Positions 45,701 through 57,749 of a DNA stretch of 64,000 nucleotides are shown here, one piece after another. The first letter of the stretch is position 1. Each line of letters opens with the position of its first letter. Under the pieces are notes generated by a model. It had not been told where the DNA came from, ran no database searches, and worked only from the letters and a program-made list of their open reading frames with translations. Source of the stretch: Vanrija pseudolonga (lineage: Eukaryota; Basidiomycota; Tremellomycetes; Trichosporonales; Trichosporonaceae); contig NC_085855.1 of the NCBI RefSeq assembly GCF_020906515.1, positions 1,302,001-1,366,000 of the forward strand, in the 5' to 3' direction. The position numbers and the translations under genes were made by a program.

Positions 45701-46546
45701 CCGATCGTGAGTAGCGAGGTGGCGGGTGTGGCGGCGCCGTGGCGTTCGCTTTTCAATGTCTGACATAACAACAGCCTTCCGTTCCACGAGGTCAAGTCTC
45801 GTGCCATCGAGTTCTGCATGGCGTTGGTTGAGGCCGGCCGACTCTCACGCGAGGATCACTTTGGTGGTTTGCTCGTGTCGATTGCTTCAGACATCAAGGA
45901 GAAGCACCGATTGCGACAGAAGCGCAAGGTCGACCTCCGCGCGATGTACGAGGCACACCAGCAGTTATCGGAGAAGCGGCAGAAGTTTGAGGAGCAGATC
46001 CAGAGCTACCACGACTACATTGACTCGGCCATGTCCGCGCTCCAACAGTGAGTGGCGTTGGCGTGATGTGGCTGACACCCTCTGCAGGAAGAAGAAGGCG
46101 CCGTTCATGTCCAAGCAGTACTGGCACCAGCGTGGCAGTGGCAAGAAGTCCAAGTTTGGGTCGTTCAAGTACACCGCGCACGACCTGTACGAGCGCGGCA
46201 TCCTGCTGTCTGTCAACCAGTACTCGCCGCGCCAGTTTGACAAGCTGCACGTGTTCATCTCGTCAAACGCCGTTGGCGTTTTCACCCTCGAAATGACTCA
46301 CCCGGCGGCCTCAACAGTCATCGGCAAGGAGGAGATGCGCATGGAGGACCTGCTGCAGGCGCAGTTTGACAACAACGTGCGACTGGACCTGTTTGACGGC
46401 AACGCGGCATTCAACCTGAACATGTTGATTCACCAAATCAACAAGAGTGAGTCGAAAGGGGCGGCAGAAAGGCCGACAGCGCGGAGGACACCCCGCATGG
46501 TGGCGTTGGACATTGCTGACACAGTGCAGAGTTCTACGCGTCCTAA
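39701..46546 (+). CDS. IQG1: IQGAP family scaffold (CH, IQ array, RasGAP-related domain)
   Basis: Cytokinesis/polarity scaffold that links actin, calmodulin and small GTPases at the contractile ring. Exons 39701-42713, 42749-44773, 44809-45706, 45775-46047, 46088-46446 and 46530-46546 give 2194 residues, long for a fungal IQGAP because of an 820-residue disordered N-terminus. The calponin-homology domain spans about 825-950 (RHELAAYNYLCHVGEAQQWI to HVLSHLLARLGRA). About 13 IQ-like motifs follow (LQxxxRGxLxR), residues about 1020-1410. The GAP-related domain starts near 1514 (LYEHLFFTLQTQPKYLTRLL) and lacks an obvious arginine finger, as in other IQGAPs. The RasGAP C-terminal domain starts around 1980 (FHEVKSRAIEFC, then KSKFGSFKYTAHDLYERGIL). 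Two introns are only 35 nt. The last exon is 17 nt and encodes KFYAS. Confidence 0.95.
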
Positions 46547-46834
46547 GCGATGAGGTCATGCGATGAAGCGAGAGGCGATGGCCGACGAGACGAGAGAAGG
46601 CTCGACTCGGCACCCACCTAGACGGCTGTGGCAACTGTATCGACCCAACGACGGCGTGGCCAGCGGCGCCGCTGTACAACTGAGATGGAATCTACTTGGC
46701 TGTGTTTCAAGAAATATGCATAGGGCAAGATGTTCTATTGTAGATGGTGTTGAGATGATTATAATGCCAGATTCCGGAATGCGGAGGGGGTGGGGGGAGG
46801 AGTCGTGGTTGATGCTGTCTATGTGTGCTGGGCA

Positions 46835-48066
46835 CTATGGCTTCTCGTTCACGTCCTGTGATGTCGCGAGCGTGGGGGTCCGGCTGTATCCGTCGTCTAG
46901 GGGCTTGCTCTTAGCGACCTTGGCGTCGTCGTCCTCCTCAGCGACAGTGCTCGCCTCGGAGCCATCCGGCCTGGCGGGCTCGTCGGCAGCGTCGATACCA
47001 GCCGCCTCGGCGTCCGCAGCGCCCTTCTCGAGCTCGGCCTGGCGCGCCCTGCGGCGCTTGGCAATCGGGTTGAGGATCCACGCAAGCACGATGATGACGC
47101 CGTCAAGCAGCACGACGAGGAAGTACTGCACGAAGGCGACCTTGTCAAACTCCTCGCGGAAGAAGAGAGACACGCCGGAGAACACGCCGCCGGCAATGTC
47201 GACGGCCATGAAGAGCAGCGAGATGCCGACGACCTCCTTGTGTTTCCAGATCTCGTAGTACTCTGGCAGCAGGCCGATGATGAGCAGCGCGCTCGTGATC
47301 CAGCCGTACATCTCCCCGGGCCAGTAGCGCCCCGCCCTCTGCCCGGCCCACAGGGCATACACGCTGCCGACTTGGAAGCCGACGAAGAAGGCGTAGAAGA
47401 GGGCCATGGCGAGGAAGACGCGCTTGAGGGACCATTTCGAGCCGTACCGCAGGCACTGGGCCCACGAGATCACGCACAGGAAGCCGAAGCACTGGGGCTG
47501 GATCTGGGTGGGGTGTGAGTTTGCTTCAATTGTGGGGAGCGAGTGGCGACGGGCAAGTGGAAATGGGGGAAGAGACGGCGGTACGGGCGATCAGACCTCT
47601 GTTCGGTCCAGCCGAAGCTGAGTGAAGGCCTGCTAATAGCGAGCCGCTCGTGCACGCCCGCGAGTCACCATGATCACCGCGCTGACGCGCGCTGACACGG
47701 CCCCACTCCACCTCGGGTTATCCGAAAAACTCTGCGCATCACACATGGCCGCGGTTCCCACTCGCTCGCCCCAGTCGCCTCGCTCGCTCGCTCGGCTGTC
47801 GCCTCCAACTCACCTGCAATGGAATCGACGACCGCTGCGAGACGAGGTACGACCCCTGGAAGATGGTCGCCATGCCCCAGACACTGCAGTGTGTGAGCAA
47901 GCATGCATCGTCGCCACTCGCGCGCGACTCACAACATGAGAATCGGACTCAACCCCTCGGTGCTCTTGTCCCGGTGGCTCTTCCAGATCTGAGGCGCGAC
48001 CTGGATCGACCAGAGGATGGCGCCGATCGTGGCGAGCGTCTTGTCGGCGGCGGGGATCTCCTTCAT
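46835..48066 (-). CDS. PQ-loop repeat membrane protein
   Basis: Seven-TM protein of the PQ-loop family (Ypq/cystinosin/SWEET-like), many of which export amino acids from the vacuole. Exons 48066-47933, 47883-47814 and 47503-46835 give 290 residues. The first PQ motif is SIQVAPQIWKSHRDKSTEGLSP; the second is degenerate, LPEYYEIWKHKEVVGISLLF, with Glu in place of Gln. Hydrophobic segments follow in the usual 3+1+3 spacing. The C-terminal tail is cytosolic, basic (KRRRARQ) then acidic, and may carry sorting signals. It converges on the IQGAP gene with about 290 bp between stops. The family is secure, but the substrate and the organism-specific orthologue are not. Confidence 0.88.
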
Positions 48067-49009
48067 TGTGTGTGGTGTGTGTGGTGTGTTGTGGGGGAGG
48101 CTTGCGGGGGGAGGATGGGTGGGCGGGTGGGGTGGGGTGATGTTACGGCGGCGACCTCCGCGTCGTCGTCGTCGTCGGCGTCGTTGTTGGCGCTTGTAGT
48201 GATAAAGTCGTTGGTGCGAGTGGTGGGTAGCCCCGAACAGCGTGCCCTCAGGCCCAACTTATAGCGCGTGAATGCGTTGCGCGCTTGCAAGCGACCGAGA
48301 CGAAGAAATGCAACGCAACATTGTCGCGTGCCGTTGCTGTCCAATTCTTAATGGACTGCGGCACGAGGAGTCGGTTGTCGTTTCGTGGCCCCCTCCAGTC
48401 CTCGGAACGGGCGGCGCCGCGGCGCGGCAGCAGGCGGCGTATTCCCTTAGTCTCTACCCTATGTAGGGCACGATAACCACCACAGTAAGTACACTTACTC
48501 GGCCTGGCATTTCTTCCTGGCGGCACGCGTATTCTGCACACAAAGCAATCACTTGGCATGCATTAGTCGTCGTCACTGTAGCTATTAGTAGAACAAGACA
48601 AACACTTTACTCCTTGAAAACAAGGGAAAACTCGCATTTCTTCCAGACATTCTGGCAAAACTGTCGGCACATTCACCGATAAGGGCACAAGTGCGGCCAC
48701 GTGGTGAATTAATGGCGTGGAATTTGTGTCAGAGCCTCTGACCACGTGTCTCGGAGCCAAATGTATCATAGATCTCGGATCAACGGCCTTCCTTCTCTCG
48801 TCATGACGGCAAAGACAAAGGAAAGGAGTTGGTCCAACCATTGTCCCTTCGCCCTTTCCAACCCCCGCCCCACCCGACAAAGTGGATGGATAACTGCTCA
48901 CATCTCTACCACCCATCCACAGAGCACACCGCCCAACCTCTACTGCTGCATCCCCCACCCACGACGACAGAGCTTGCCCCGTCCCTTGCCTCCTTCTCGA
49001 CGACCAATA
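48067..49009. promoter_or_regulatory. Divergent promoter, PQ-loop gene / RNA14
   Basis: 943 bp between start codons. Two perfect CACGTG boxes lie at 48698-48703 and 48744-48749, about 310 and 260 bp upstream of RNA14. A GTCGTCGTC run (48161-48190) lies on the PQ-loop side. No gene seen. Confidence 0.5.
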
Positions 49010-52000
49010 ATGGCAGAGCCTGCCGCCGTGCTGCACAATGAGGGGGAGGAGCTAGTTGATTCTTCTTCCGCCGCCGCGTCCGCTGGCGCTGCTGACGTTG
49101 CCGCTACTGCTGCTGCTGCTGCACCTGAGCATGTGGGAGAGAATGAGGAGCACGAGCAGCCAGTGTACGACCCGTCTGTGTCGCAGGACGCACCAGCCTA
49201 TGACCCCTCGGTGCCCCAGACGGAGCAGACCCACTACGATCCTTCAGAGCCCCAGTCGCACTACGACCCATCACAGCCCCAAGAAGGCAGCTACGACCCA
49301 TCAGAACCCCAGGACGCCGCTGTGCCCGAGGAGGAAGAACCGATGGGGTACGACCCGTCCATGCCGACTGACCCGACCGAGGCGGCGGCAGCTGCCAAAG
49401 CCGCGGCCGCTGCAAAGGCCGAGGCAGCTGCCAGGGCCGAGGCCGAGACTAGCGACCAGCCCGAGATCGGCGCGTACGACCCCTCAGTCCCACAAGGATA
49501 CGACCCATCAGTCCCGCAAGGATACGACCCGTCCGTTCCGACTGATCCGGAGGAGGCGGCCGTGGTTGTCGCTGCGAGTGCGGCGGCCGCTGCTGAGGCG
49601 GCCGCACCAGACTCGGCATTAGAGGCCTCGGCCGATGCGGCAGAGGCAGTCGAGGAGGCCGTCGCGATCCCCGGTACCGACATTATCCTGCCCGCCGACG
49701 CTGTCCCGGATGGAATCGTCGTCGACCCCACGCCACCAGAGCACCACCACCTGCCCACTAATGGCCACGCCGAGATCCCAGACGCCGAGCTCAAGGCCGA
49801 GCTGCCCGAGCACCTGTCGTCGTCGTCGCCCAGTGTCGTGGCAAACCCAGGCCTTGTGCTCCACTACAGACAAGGTGGGTGGCTGATGTGACTAGCAGCA
49901 GCTGACCCCAGACCCTGACGACTCGTCGCTCGCCCTGGCGCTGTTCAACTGGGCAGTGCAGAACACTGAGATTGCCGATGCGCGCGCGTGGTACGAGGTG
50001 CTCGCTGTGGACAACCCGACTGCCGCGCAGCCGCTCCTTGCCCTCATCAACCTCGAGCTCGCGCTGTCCAACTTTACTCAGGTCGAGGAGCTCTTCGGTC
50101 GCGCGCTCCGCAGCTCGACAACTCTGATGGCCGCCGCCGATGTCAACATCTGGAGTGGGTGTCACCATGACGGCATCGCTGACCTATGCAGAGGCCTACC
50201 TGCACTACATCCGCCGCCAGAACCCCAGCGACGGCTCTGAAGGCGAGAAGGCCCGCGAGACGGTCGTCCAGGCTTACGAGTTTGCCCTCAAGGAGTGCGG
50301 CATTGACCGCGAGTCGGGCGAAATCTGGCAGGAGTACATCCAGTACCTTGGCGAATCAAAGACCAAGAACCCATGGGAGATCCAGCAGAACATTGACAAC
50401 CTCCGCAAGGTGTACCACCGTGCGGTGGCCATCCCGCTCAACAATGTGGAGTCGTTGTGGAAGGCGTACGATGCGTTCGAGAGTGCGCAGAACAAGCAGA
50501 CGGCAAAGACGTTCCTGGCCAACAGGTCTCCAGCGTACATGACAGCCCGTAAGGCGCTGCGCGAGCTCAGCCGGATTACCGACACCATCCCTCGACCCAT
50601 CCTCCCGCCTCACCCCGACTTTTCACAAGACGACCGCCGCGTCGTCCAGGCATGGCGCGACTACCTCAAGTATGAGGAGGGCAACCCGCTCGCGAGCGAT
50701 GACCCAAATCTCGTCGTCCTGCGCGTGAGCTACGCGCTCAAGAAGTGCATGGCTCAGATGCGCCACTTTGCCGACCTGTGGCACTACGCCGCAACGTACC
50801 ACTTTGCTGCGGATCGCGATGACGAGGGACTCGCATTCCTCAAGGCCGGCGTTGCTGCCGTCCCCAAGAGCTTCCTGCTCACGTTTGCGCTCGCCGAGAG
50901 GGAGGAGGACAACAGGAATTACGCCGACTGCCACAAGATCTTTGACCAGCTGATTGGCCGCGTCAACGTCGAGATTGACGACTTGACAAAACAAGTCGAG
51001 CGCGAGGTCGAGATTGCGCGTGGCCCCGAGGTCCCTATTACGGCACAGCACGACCTCGAGATTGACGGCGAGGAGAGCGACGTGGCCCGCTTGGTGCGTG
51101 AGCGCGAAGAGCGCGGCAAGGCCGTCGCCCAGCGCCGGAAGCACGACGTCGACGCGGCCAAGACGGCCGCCGGCATCGCATGGGTCATGTACATGCGCTT
51201 TGCGCGCCGTGCCGAGGGCCTCAAGGCGGCCCGCGGCGTGTTTGGCAAGGCACGCAAGTCGCCCTATGTCACCTGGCACATCTTTGAGGCGTCGGCACTC
51301 ATGGAGTACTACTCGAACAAGGACTCGGCCGCGCTCGCCGTCCGCATCTTGGAGCTTGGCCTCAAGAACTTTTCCGAGGACGTCGACTTTGTCATCAAGT
51401 ACCTCCAGTTCCTGCTGTCCATCAATGACGACACGAACGCGCGGGCACTGTTTGAGCGCTCGGCACTCAAGATCCCTGCTGACAGCGCACGGCCGCTGTG
51501 GGACATGTGGTCCAAGTTTGAGTACATGTATGGCGACCTGACGGCTGTGCACAAGCTCGAGGCCCGCTGGGCCGAAACGTTCCCCAAGGACGTGCCGCTC
51601 AAGCGCTTCGCGCAGCGGTACACGTACGACGGGGTTGATGAGATTGCTCTGCGTGACCTCGGTGCCGGTCGCCGTGCGCCACCACAAGGGCCCAAGGCGG
51701 CTCCTGCTACTGCTCCTATCGCCGCGGCCCCTCCAACCGGACCTTCAGCCGCCATGCCACCTTTCCCTCCCAACCGGGGCCGCGTGGCGTCTCCACCTCC
51801 CAGGCAACCGCCACCCCACCTGCCAGTCACCAAGCGTGACAGGTCGCCACCCCGCTCCCCAGGCCGTCTGGACGGCTTCAAGCGTCAGCGTGGAGCGTCG
51901 CCACCACGAGTGGTGTCGGGTGGGCGCTTCTCCCCGGCGCCGCCGCGCGACAGGTCGCCTGTCCCGCCACCACGGTATGGTCCAGGCGCTGTCGCCGCCC

Positions 52001-52284
52001 GTGCGCCCGTGCCCCCTCCGGCGCCGGCGGCGACCGTGCCCGCCTATGCTCAGTTTGACCGCACTGGCCTGCCCAAGCCCGTGTCGTGGTTCATTGGCCA
52101 GCTGCCGCCTGCGTGCGTGTTCGACGGGCCGACCTTCCGCGCCGACGACATCATGGGTGTGTTTGAGAGCGTTTCGCCAAATCTTGCGGGGACCCACGCG
52201 CCGCCACCACCCCAGCCTGCGTATGGTCGCGGCCCACCTGCACGTGCCCCGCCACGGGCGTATGGGCCTGGACGCCGATACTAG
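49010..52284 (+). CDS. RNA14: mRNA 3'-end processing protein Rna14/CstF77 with N-terminal YDPS heptads
   Basis: HAT-repeat scaffold of cleavage factor IA/CstF that dimerises and holds Rna15 and Pcf11 for pre-mRNA cleavage and polyadenylation. Exons 49010-49874, 49912-50154 and 50192-52284 give 1066 residues. HAT repeats run from about residue 290 to 840 (for example AEAYLHYIRRQ, AWRDYLKYEEGNP, MYMRFARRAEGLKAARGVF, YLQFLLSINDDTNARALFERS, LWDMWSKFEYMYGDL). An RS/Pro-rich segment (RDRSPPRSPGR) follows, and then the monkeytail-like Rna15-binding region (PKPVSWFIGQLPPACVFDGP). The N-terminal 280 residues are disordered and carry nine YDPSxPQ/T heptads at residues 53-178 between poly-Ala/Glu runs. 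In place of that extension, known Rna14 proteins start near the first HAT repeat. It lies head-to-tail with the coiled-coil gene. Confidence 0.92.
49166..49543 (+). repeat. Nine YDPSxPQ/T heptad copies in RNA14
   Basis: Copies start at 49166, 49199, 49235, 49262, 49292, 49349, 49475, 49499 and 49523. They read YDPSVSQ, YDPSVPQ, YDPSEPQ, YDPSQPQ, YDPSEPQ, YDPSMPT, YDPSVPQ, YDPSVPQ and YDPSVPT. Spacing is irregular and synonymous codons differ between copies (TAC/TAT, CCG/CCC/CCA/CCT), so the protein motif is conserved rather than the DNA. Confidence 0.95.
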
Positions 52285-52724
52285 GGGAGATGTGTAGAGT
52301 TTTAGTGTCGTGCCGCGACTGCAGACGTGTGTGTCTGCCTCATTATGCATTGTGTAGTGTGTGATGGATGGGTTTGTGGCGATCCCCACGCACTGATCGC
52401 TGATTTGTGGCGGTCACGCAGATGGCGGCGGAGGATGGGAGGGGGGGGGGTGGCCTGTGCCCCATGTCGTGCGTGTCGCGTTGTGCACCCTCCCATCCTT
52501 TGGATCCCTCGTCGTTGTGCATTGTTCGTCTCTCTGTCGACTCATCGTCGTCGTCGTCGTCTTCGTCGCCGTCGGCATTGTTCCGCCCCGCGCACGCCCT
52601 CAATCCTTCATGTCGCCAGCGCATCAGTGCTCATAAACCCCGTTGTGGTTTGGTCGAGATCACCCATCAATCACCACCTACCTACACGTCCTCTTGGATA
52701 CCATACTTTTACCCATACTGCACA
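52285..52724. promoter_or_regulatory. Spacer between RNA14 and the coiled-coil gene
   Basis: 440 bp holding the RNA14 3' end and the next promoter. A G10-type run lies at 52440-52450 and a CGT(CGT)n run at 52545-52565. No gene seen. Confidence 0.4.
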
Positions 52725-55700
52725 ATGGAAACCCGCGACGACAACAACAAGCGGCCCACTCCAAAGATCGTCGCCAACAATGGCGGCGTAGAGTACGTGT
52801 GCTTCGCTCCCTTCCCACCACCCACAGCCGCCATCACGGTGGCTCGACACATAATCTCTGCAACGCACGAGCATTGTCCTCGCACCGATTGCCCTCGCAC
52901 ATTGCTCTCACATCATTCCCTCTGTCCCTCTCTTTCTTTCTGTCTCCCACTCACTCACACACACACCGCAGCGGAGACGACCTCCACGCGCGCCTCTTCG
53001 ACCTCCTCACCGCCGCCGACGAGGAGAAGCGCTTTGCGTCGCAACCCCCCGTCCTCGGCTCGCCCTTCCGCACCCCCGTGCTAGCACTCCGCGGGCTTAG
53101 CCGCCCGCAATCAATCTACCCCTCCGACAGCATATCCATGATCCGATCCCGCTCGCGCACGGGTGGCACCGACGTCGACCCGGGCGAGGGCGAGGTCGGC
53201 GCCGCCGCCGCCGCGTACGCCGCCTACGAGGAGACGACGGCGCGCGACTCGGAGGGCGTGACTGTCGGCCCTGACATCGAGCTGGCCGCGACGTCGCAGC
53301 CCTCAGTGTCGGGCTGGGCGCCGGCCCGCGCCATTGTGTAGGTGGGGGATAGAAATCCTGCTGACACCCTAGCCCCCAAAACATGCAGCGCCACCGCGAG
53401 CGCCTGGACCGGCTCAACGACGAGACGGTGCACAACATCATCGGCGAGCTGCGGCGCGAGACAGAGAGCGCGGAGCTCGCCGACGCCGGGGCGCGGCTGG
53501 AGCGCAGCGAGAGCAAGCTGCGGGACGCAAAGTTGCGTCTTGTGCGCGAGCAGCTGCTGCGCACGACAGCAGAGCAGGCGACAGCGAGCCACGCGGACGA
53601 GGCGCGCAACGTCAAGGCCGAGCTGGCGACCGCCGTGCGCGCGCTGCGCAAGGCGCGGGACGAGGGCAAGCGGAACGACGACGAGCGCCGGCGCGCCACC
53701 CGCGCTTTTGAGGAGGCGCGCGACAGGCTGGTCAAGTACCATGAGGAGCTCAAGGTCCGCGACGCGCGCGCCGCCGGCAAGGAGGAGGGGCGGACAGAGG
53801 TGAGTGGCGGTCGGTCAAAGTGGCGGCGCTGACGACAGGCGTGGAAGGAGGCCGAGCGGTGGCTCGGGGGCAGTAGTAGTGCCCCGCCGGCGCCGCAGGC
53901 GCCACCTGCGCTCGTGTGGGCTGTTGAGCCGGGACAAAAGTCGGCGCCAGTGTACGGCCTGGTGCAGCAGGTTCCGATGGCCCCCGCGGGCTCGTTTCAG
54001 CAGGTGCCGCTGGCTCAGCCGGCGTTCCAACCAGTGCCACAGCAGCCAGCGTTCCAGGGGCCACAGCCAACCCAGCCATCCGTGGCACAAGAGTTCCAGG
54101 CCCAAATCCAGCACACACCCTCCGCCCAGCAGTGGCTGCCGAGCCAGATCAACCAGCAGTCGTTCCAGCCCAGCGTGCCCCTCACGTACGCCCAGCCGCA
54201 GCCTTACCCCGCGCCGAACCAGCAGTACATGCCCCCGACGGCAGCGTACACGCCCGTCCCTCGGCCCATCCAGACGGCCCGCAACACCCCGCTGCCACAC
54301 TACCCGCCCACTCGGCCCAGCTCTGAGCGCTTCCCTCCCCCGCCCGGCCTCCCACCAGGCGTCTCACTGCCCCCCGACGTTCCTCCACCGGCCATACGTC
54401 TCTCCACACCACCCGACACGCTGCCTCCCATCATCGCGCCGATCCCCGAGCTGCCAGTCGGCGCGGCCCAGGCGTACCTCGACGATCTGGAGCACAACCG
54501 GCGCCGGAATGAACTCCTCGCCCCGCCGCGCACACGCACGCCGCACCGCCGCTCTGTGTCCGCCAGCGCAGCACAGTTTACCGAAACGTGGCCCACTGAG
54601 CCTCGCCCGCCGACTCATACCCGCAGCTCGAGTCAGCCGGAGAACAGCCGGCCCACGACGCGTCTCGCTGATCCCGACCTCCACCCTCATCTCCACCGCG
54701 AGACGTCATCCAACCTGGACTCGCGGTACCCGCTGTTCGTGCCCAGTGCCCCGGGGTCGACACACTCACGGACGCGGGGAAGCTCGGACCCTCCGCCGCA
54801 GCGGAACAGCCAGCTCAACCCCGCGTTCTACCCTCTCCCGCCGTCCAGCGTTGGAAGTGGCGTATCCCGGGCCAAGTCGGCGCGGTCCGCCACGAGGTCA
54901 CGTATGGCCGGAGCGATTCGCGACAACACCGAGCTAGACCAGCTACACAAGATTGAAGAAACCGATGAGCCTGCGTTCGACCCTCGACAACCGCTTCCTG
55001 GAGCGTACCCCGCGTCATCGAGGCATGGTGGTGGACGGCCGAGGTCGCGGGTACGGCCTCACGTGCGTATACTCGACCAGCTGTAGCTGACGTTCCTTAG
55101 CCTAGCATGCCCTCGCCACTACGCTCCGAGGTCGGGGTCGGGTCTCGTCCCCGCCTCTCCACTGTCCATGAGGACGAGTATGTGCAGCGCCAGACGCAGC
55201 GGGCGCAGCAACAACAACAACACACCGACACCGAGTCGTCGCCCAGGCTAGCGAGCGAGGCCCCAACGGTGAGTGACTCACCTCGGTACGCAGGTTACTA
55301 ACCCCCAGATTCTGGTGCAGCCACCGGTGGGTGATTCGAGAAAACCGTCCTTCTGGACGAGGCTCCTTGCTCTGTGAGGGGGGCACGGTCGCTCATGTGT
55401 TCGTAGTCCACTGCGACGAGGACGCCGGTCGGTACGCGGGCACCCCCGTCGGTGCAGTCTGCTTCCCGGGCAGGCTCTGTGAGGAGGGCATCGAGGACAC
55501 CCACCTTGTTCCATCCTTCGCCGTCAAAGCCAGCACCGGCACAGCCGACCGCGGAGACCGCCGGACGATCGCAAACCTACCCCATTCATGACGCTTCGTC
55601 GCTCCCCCATCCACCGAAAATCGCCCATTCGACCCGCTCCGCATACTCGCCCCGCGGTCAGCCCCCACAAATCATCGACGTCGCCATATCCAAGCCTTTG

Positions 55701-56200
55701 CCTCCGAGCAGGGCAGGGAGCCGGGCGGCTAGTGTTGTGACGAGTGCGACTCGGGCCGTAACAATCGAAGTGGGTTGTCGGACGGTGCCACAAACGAACA
55801 AGGCTGAACTCTAAAGACTGTCCCAGATGACGACCAGCCGACATGGACGCCACCACCACCATTGGTTCCGATTCCGAGTCGCGTGGCTGGCGTGACGAGT
55901 GGTTCCAACGGCAACGGCGGCAGCGATGGCAGCCAACAGCAGCAGCAGCAGCAGCCAGTGCCGTATGCTGCATACCGTGCTGCATCGCAAGCGGCGCGTG
56001 CAGCCAAGGCACTCGCATCAGCTGCAAACGTGCCGCTGCCGCCATCGCGAGCACCGACCGATGTGGGAAGTGGGCAACGAGGCAGCGTCCCGTTGTCAAC
56101 AGGGGTGCCGCGCGCTTCTCGGACCACTGTAGATGCGCGAACCGTGCCTTTGCCAGCGTCACGGTCACCGTCCCATGCCCCATCAGAATACGGCATGTAA
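52725..56200 (+). CDS. Unrecognised coiled-coil, Pro/Gln-rich disordered protein
   Basis: I do not recognise this gene. Eight exons keep one frame: 52725-52792, 52972-53337, 53373-53799, 53839-55062, 55101-55268, 55309-55326, 55407-55773 and 55827-56200 (1003 residues). A short N-terminal domain (GDDLHARLFDLLTAADEEKRF) comes first. A strong coiled coil (about 150-300: RHRERLDRLNDETVHNIIGEL to YHEELKVRDARAAGKEEGRTE) follows, then AWKEAERWLG. The rest is Pro/Gln/Ser-rich, with Gln runs, charged KIEETDEPAFDP and Arg/Ser-rich parts. Exon 6 is 18 nt; if its donor is not used, the frame reads on for 17 codons to end KPSFWTRLLAL and exons 7-8 become 3' UTR. Both outcomes are plausible. A scaffold role is the most one can infer. 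Confidence 0.65.
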
Positions 56201-56721
56201 ATTGGACCCAGAGTCAATGTTGGTGTACGTGGGGAGAGATTAGTAGTGATATAGTTCAATGGGAGAGACGGTGGGTAGTGGCGGGTAAGGGCGGGAGTGT
56301 GGCGACACGTGGCAGTGGGAGTCACTTTTGGCTTGGATGGGTCTGTCTGGCGGGCTTTGTGTCCTGGTTCTGTCCTGGTCGCGGGGCTACCAGGGGGACG
56401 GTACCGCCGTGACAGCATGCATGGGTAGTGTTGCGGATGCACAAACATTGCCCAAGGCAGTGGATCCGGAGGCTCGGGCTGCTGGAGACTGCGCATACCA
56501 GCGGAGAGACAGGGCACGGATGACGGCAGGTGCTTGTATCGGTCTGGTTGGCAGCGACTGACCTGCTCGACTGGGAGATGGACCAGCACCAGGCTGGGTT
56601 AGTGGAATCCGGAGGTGGGCGAGTATGGGTGTTGGTTTGGCCGTGGCCGTGAGTTTGACGGGGGTGTAGAGGGCTGGCTGGAAGATGGGTCGAGTGTCGG
56701 CTGAGTGAAGGAGGTTGAGGA

Positions 56722-56752
<31 letters not shown>

Positions 56753-57400
56753 AGTCGCAACTGGAAACAGCCAGTGCCAAGGCCGACCGACACGGGCGCA
56801 GCATCACCGCGAGCAGCCTCACCACCACCACCACCGACGCCGCCCCCGTCGCCAACCAGATCCCCACCATAAGCCCCGGCAACCAAAACACCGCACTTCT
56901 AACACGCTTAAGCTTGTCGCCTCGTCGCGCGCATCACACGCGGAAAACGAGGAACAAACCCGTGGCCGTGACTGACGACCAGCCACAGGCGCGCGCGCTT
57001 GAGGAGGTGCTCGACGACAACAGCTAGGTCCCGCCTTACGTTTGTGCCCGCCGCGGATGGATTCCGACAAGCCCGTTGCGTTGCGTTGCAAGGTCGTCGT
57101 TTGTCCAGCTGCTGCTGCGGCTGCGCGGGCTGCTGCGCGATCCGCGGCTTGTACTTCCTGGAGAAGGCGCGCTCTAGGTGGGCTCTGCGGCGGCATGATA
57201 AGCCACTGGGCTGCTGTGCATACATACGGCAAGTGGCTCGATAAGATACTTGTGCGGCGGCAGCATCCGCGGCGGCCCTCTCCCATGCCGAAACGCGGGA
57301 GGCTTGCTTGGTTGCTGGCGCGCGCTCGACCCTCGCCCACCCGCCCACTCGCCCACCAACTCGCTTCCCATTCCTGTTGCTGGATCTATCTGCCTCCCAT

Positions 57401-57436
57401 CCCCCCCCCCCCCCTCCCCCCCCCACCCCCCCCCCC
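57401..57436. repeat. Poly-C tract (C14-T-C9-A-C11)
   Basis: 36 bases that are all C except one T and one A, with more C-rich sequence just upstream. The G-rich complement could form a G-quadruplex. Confidence 0.95.
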
Positions 57437-57739
57437 ATGTATGTTACCGCCAAGCCCAACCCACCACCCCGTGCCCCGTGAGACAGCCGCACCAAGGAAC
57501 ACATGACGTCCCCGTATGAATGCCGGTATCGCTTTCGGCCGTTTCAACTACCGCTTGGGGCGTGTGGCTACGCTGGTTTCAGGCGTCCCGAATATTATTG
57601 CTTACGACATGGATGGTTGTGGTGGTGGTTGTGGTAGTTGTTCTGTTCTGCTCGCTTGGGCGCGAGTGTAGCAGTTGCGCGCTTGATCTTGCCTGCGTTT
57701 GTTCATGTTGGGCGGCTGGCTGGCGTCCTCACGGCGACG

Positions 57740-57749
57740 CATAAAAGGC
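57740..57749 (+). promoter_or_regulatory. TATA box of the secreted Cys-rich protein gene
   Basis: CATAAAAGG, 50-57 bp upstream of the start at 57797. TATA boxes are rare in this window, so this points to strongly regulated or high-level expression. Confidence 0.6.

Noticed and set aside
55374-55406. Alternative 33-nt intron (donor GTGAGG at 55374) in the coiled-coil gene
   Set aside because: Splicing there puts exon 7 out of frame and meets a stop within about 25 codons.
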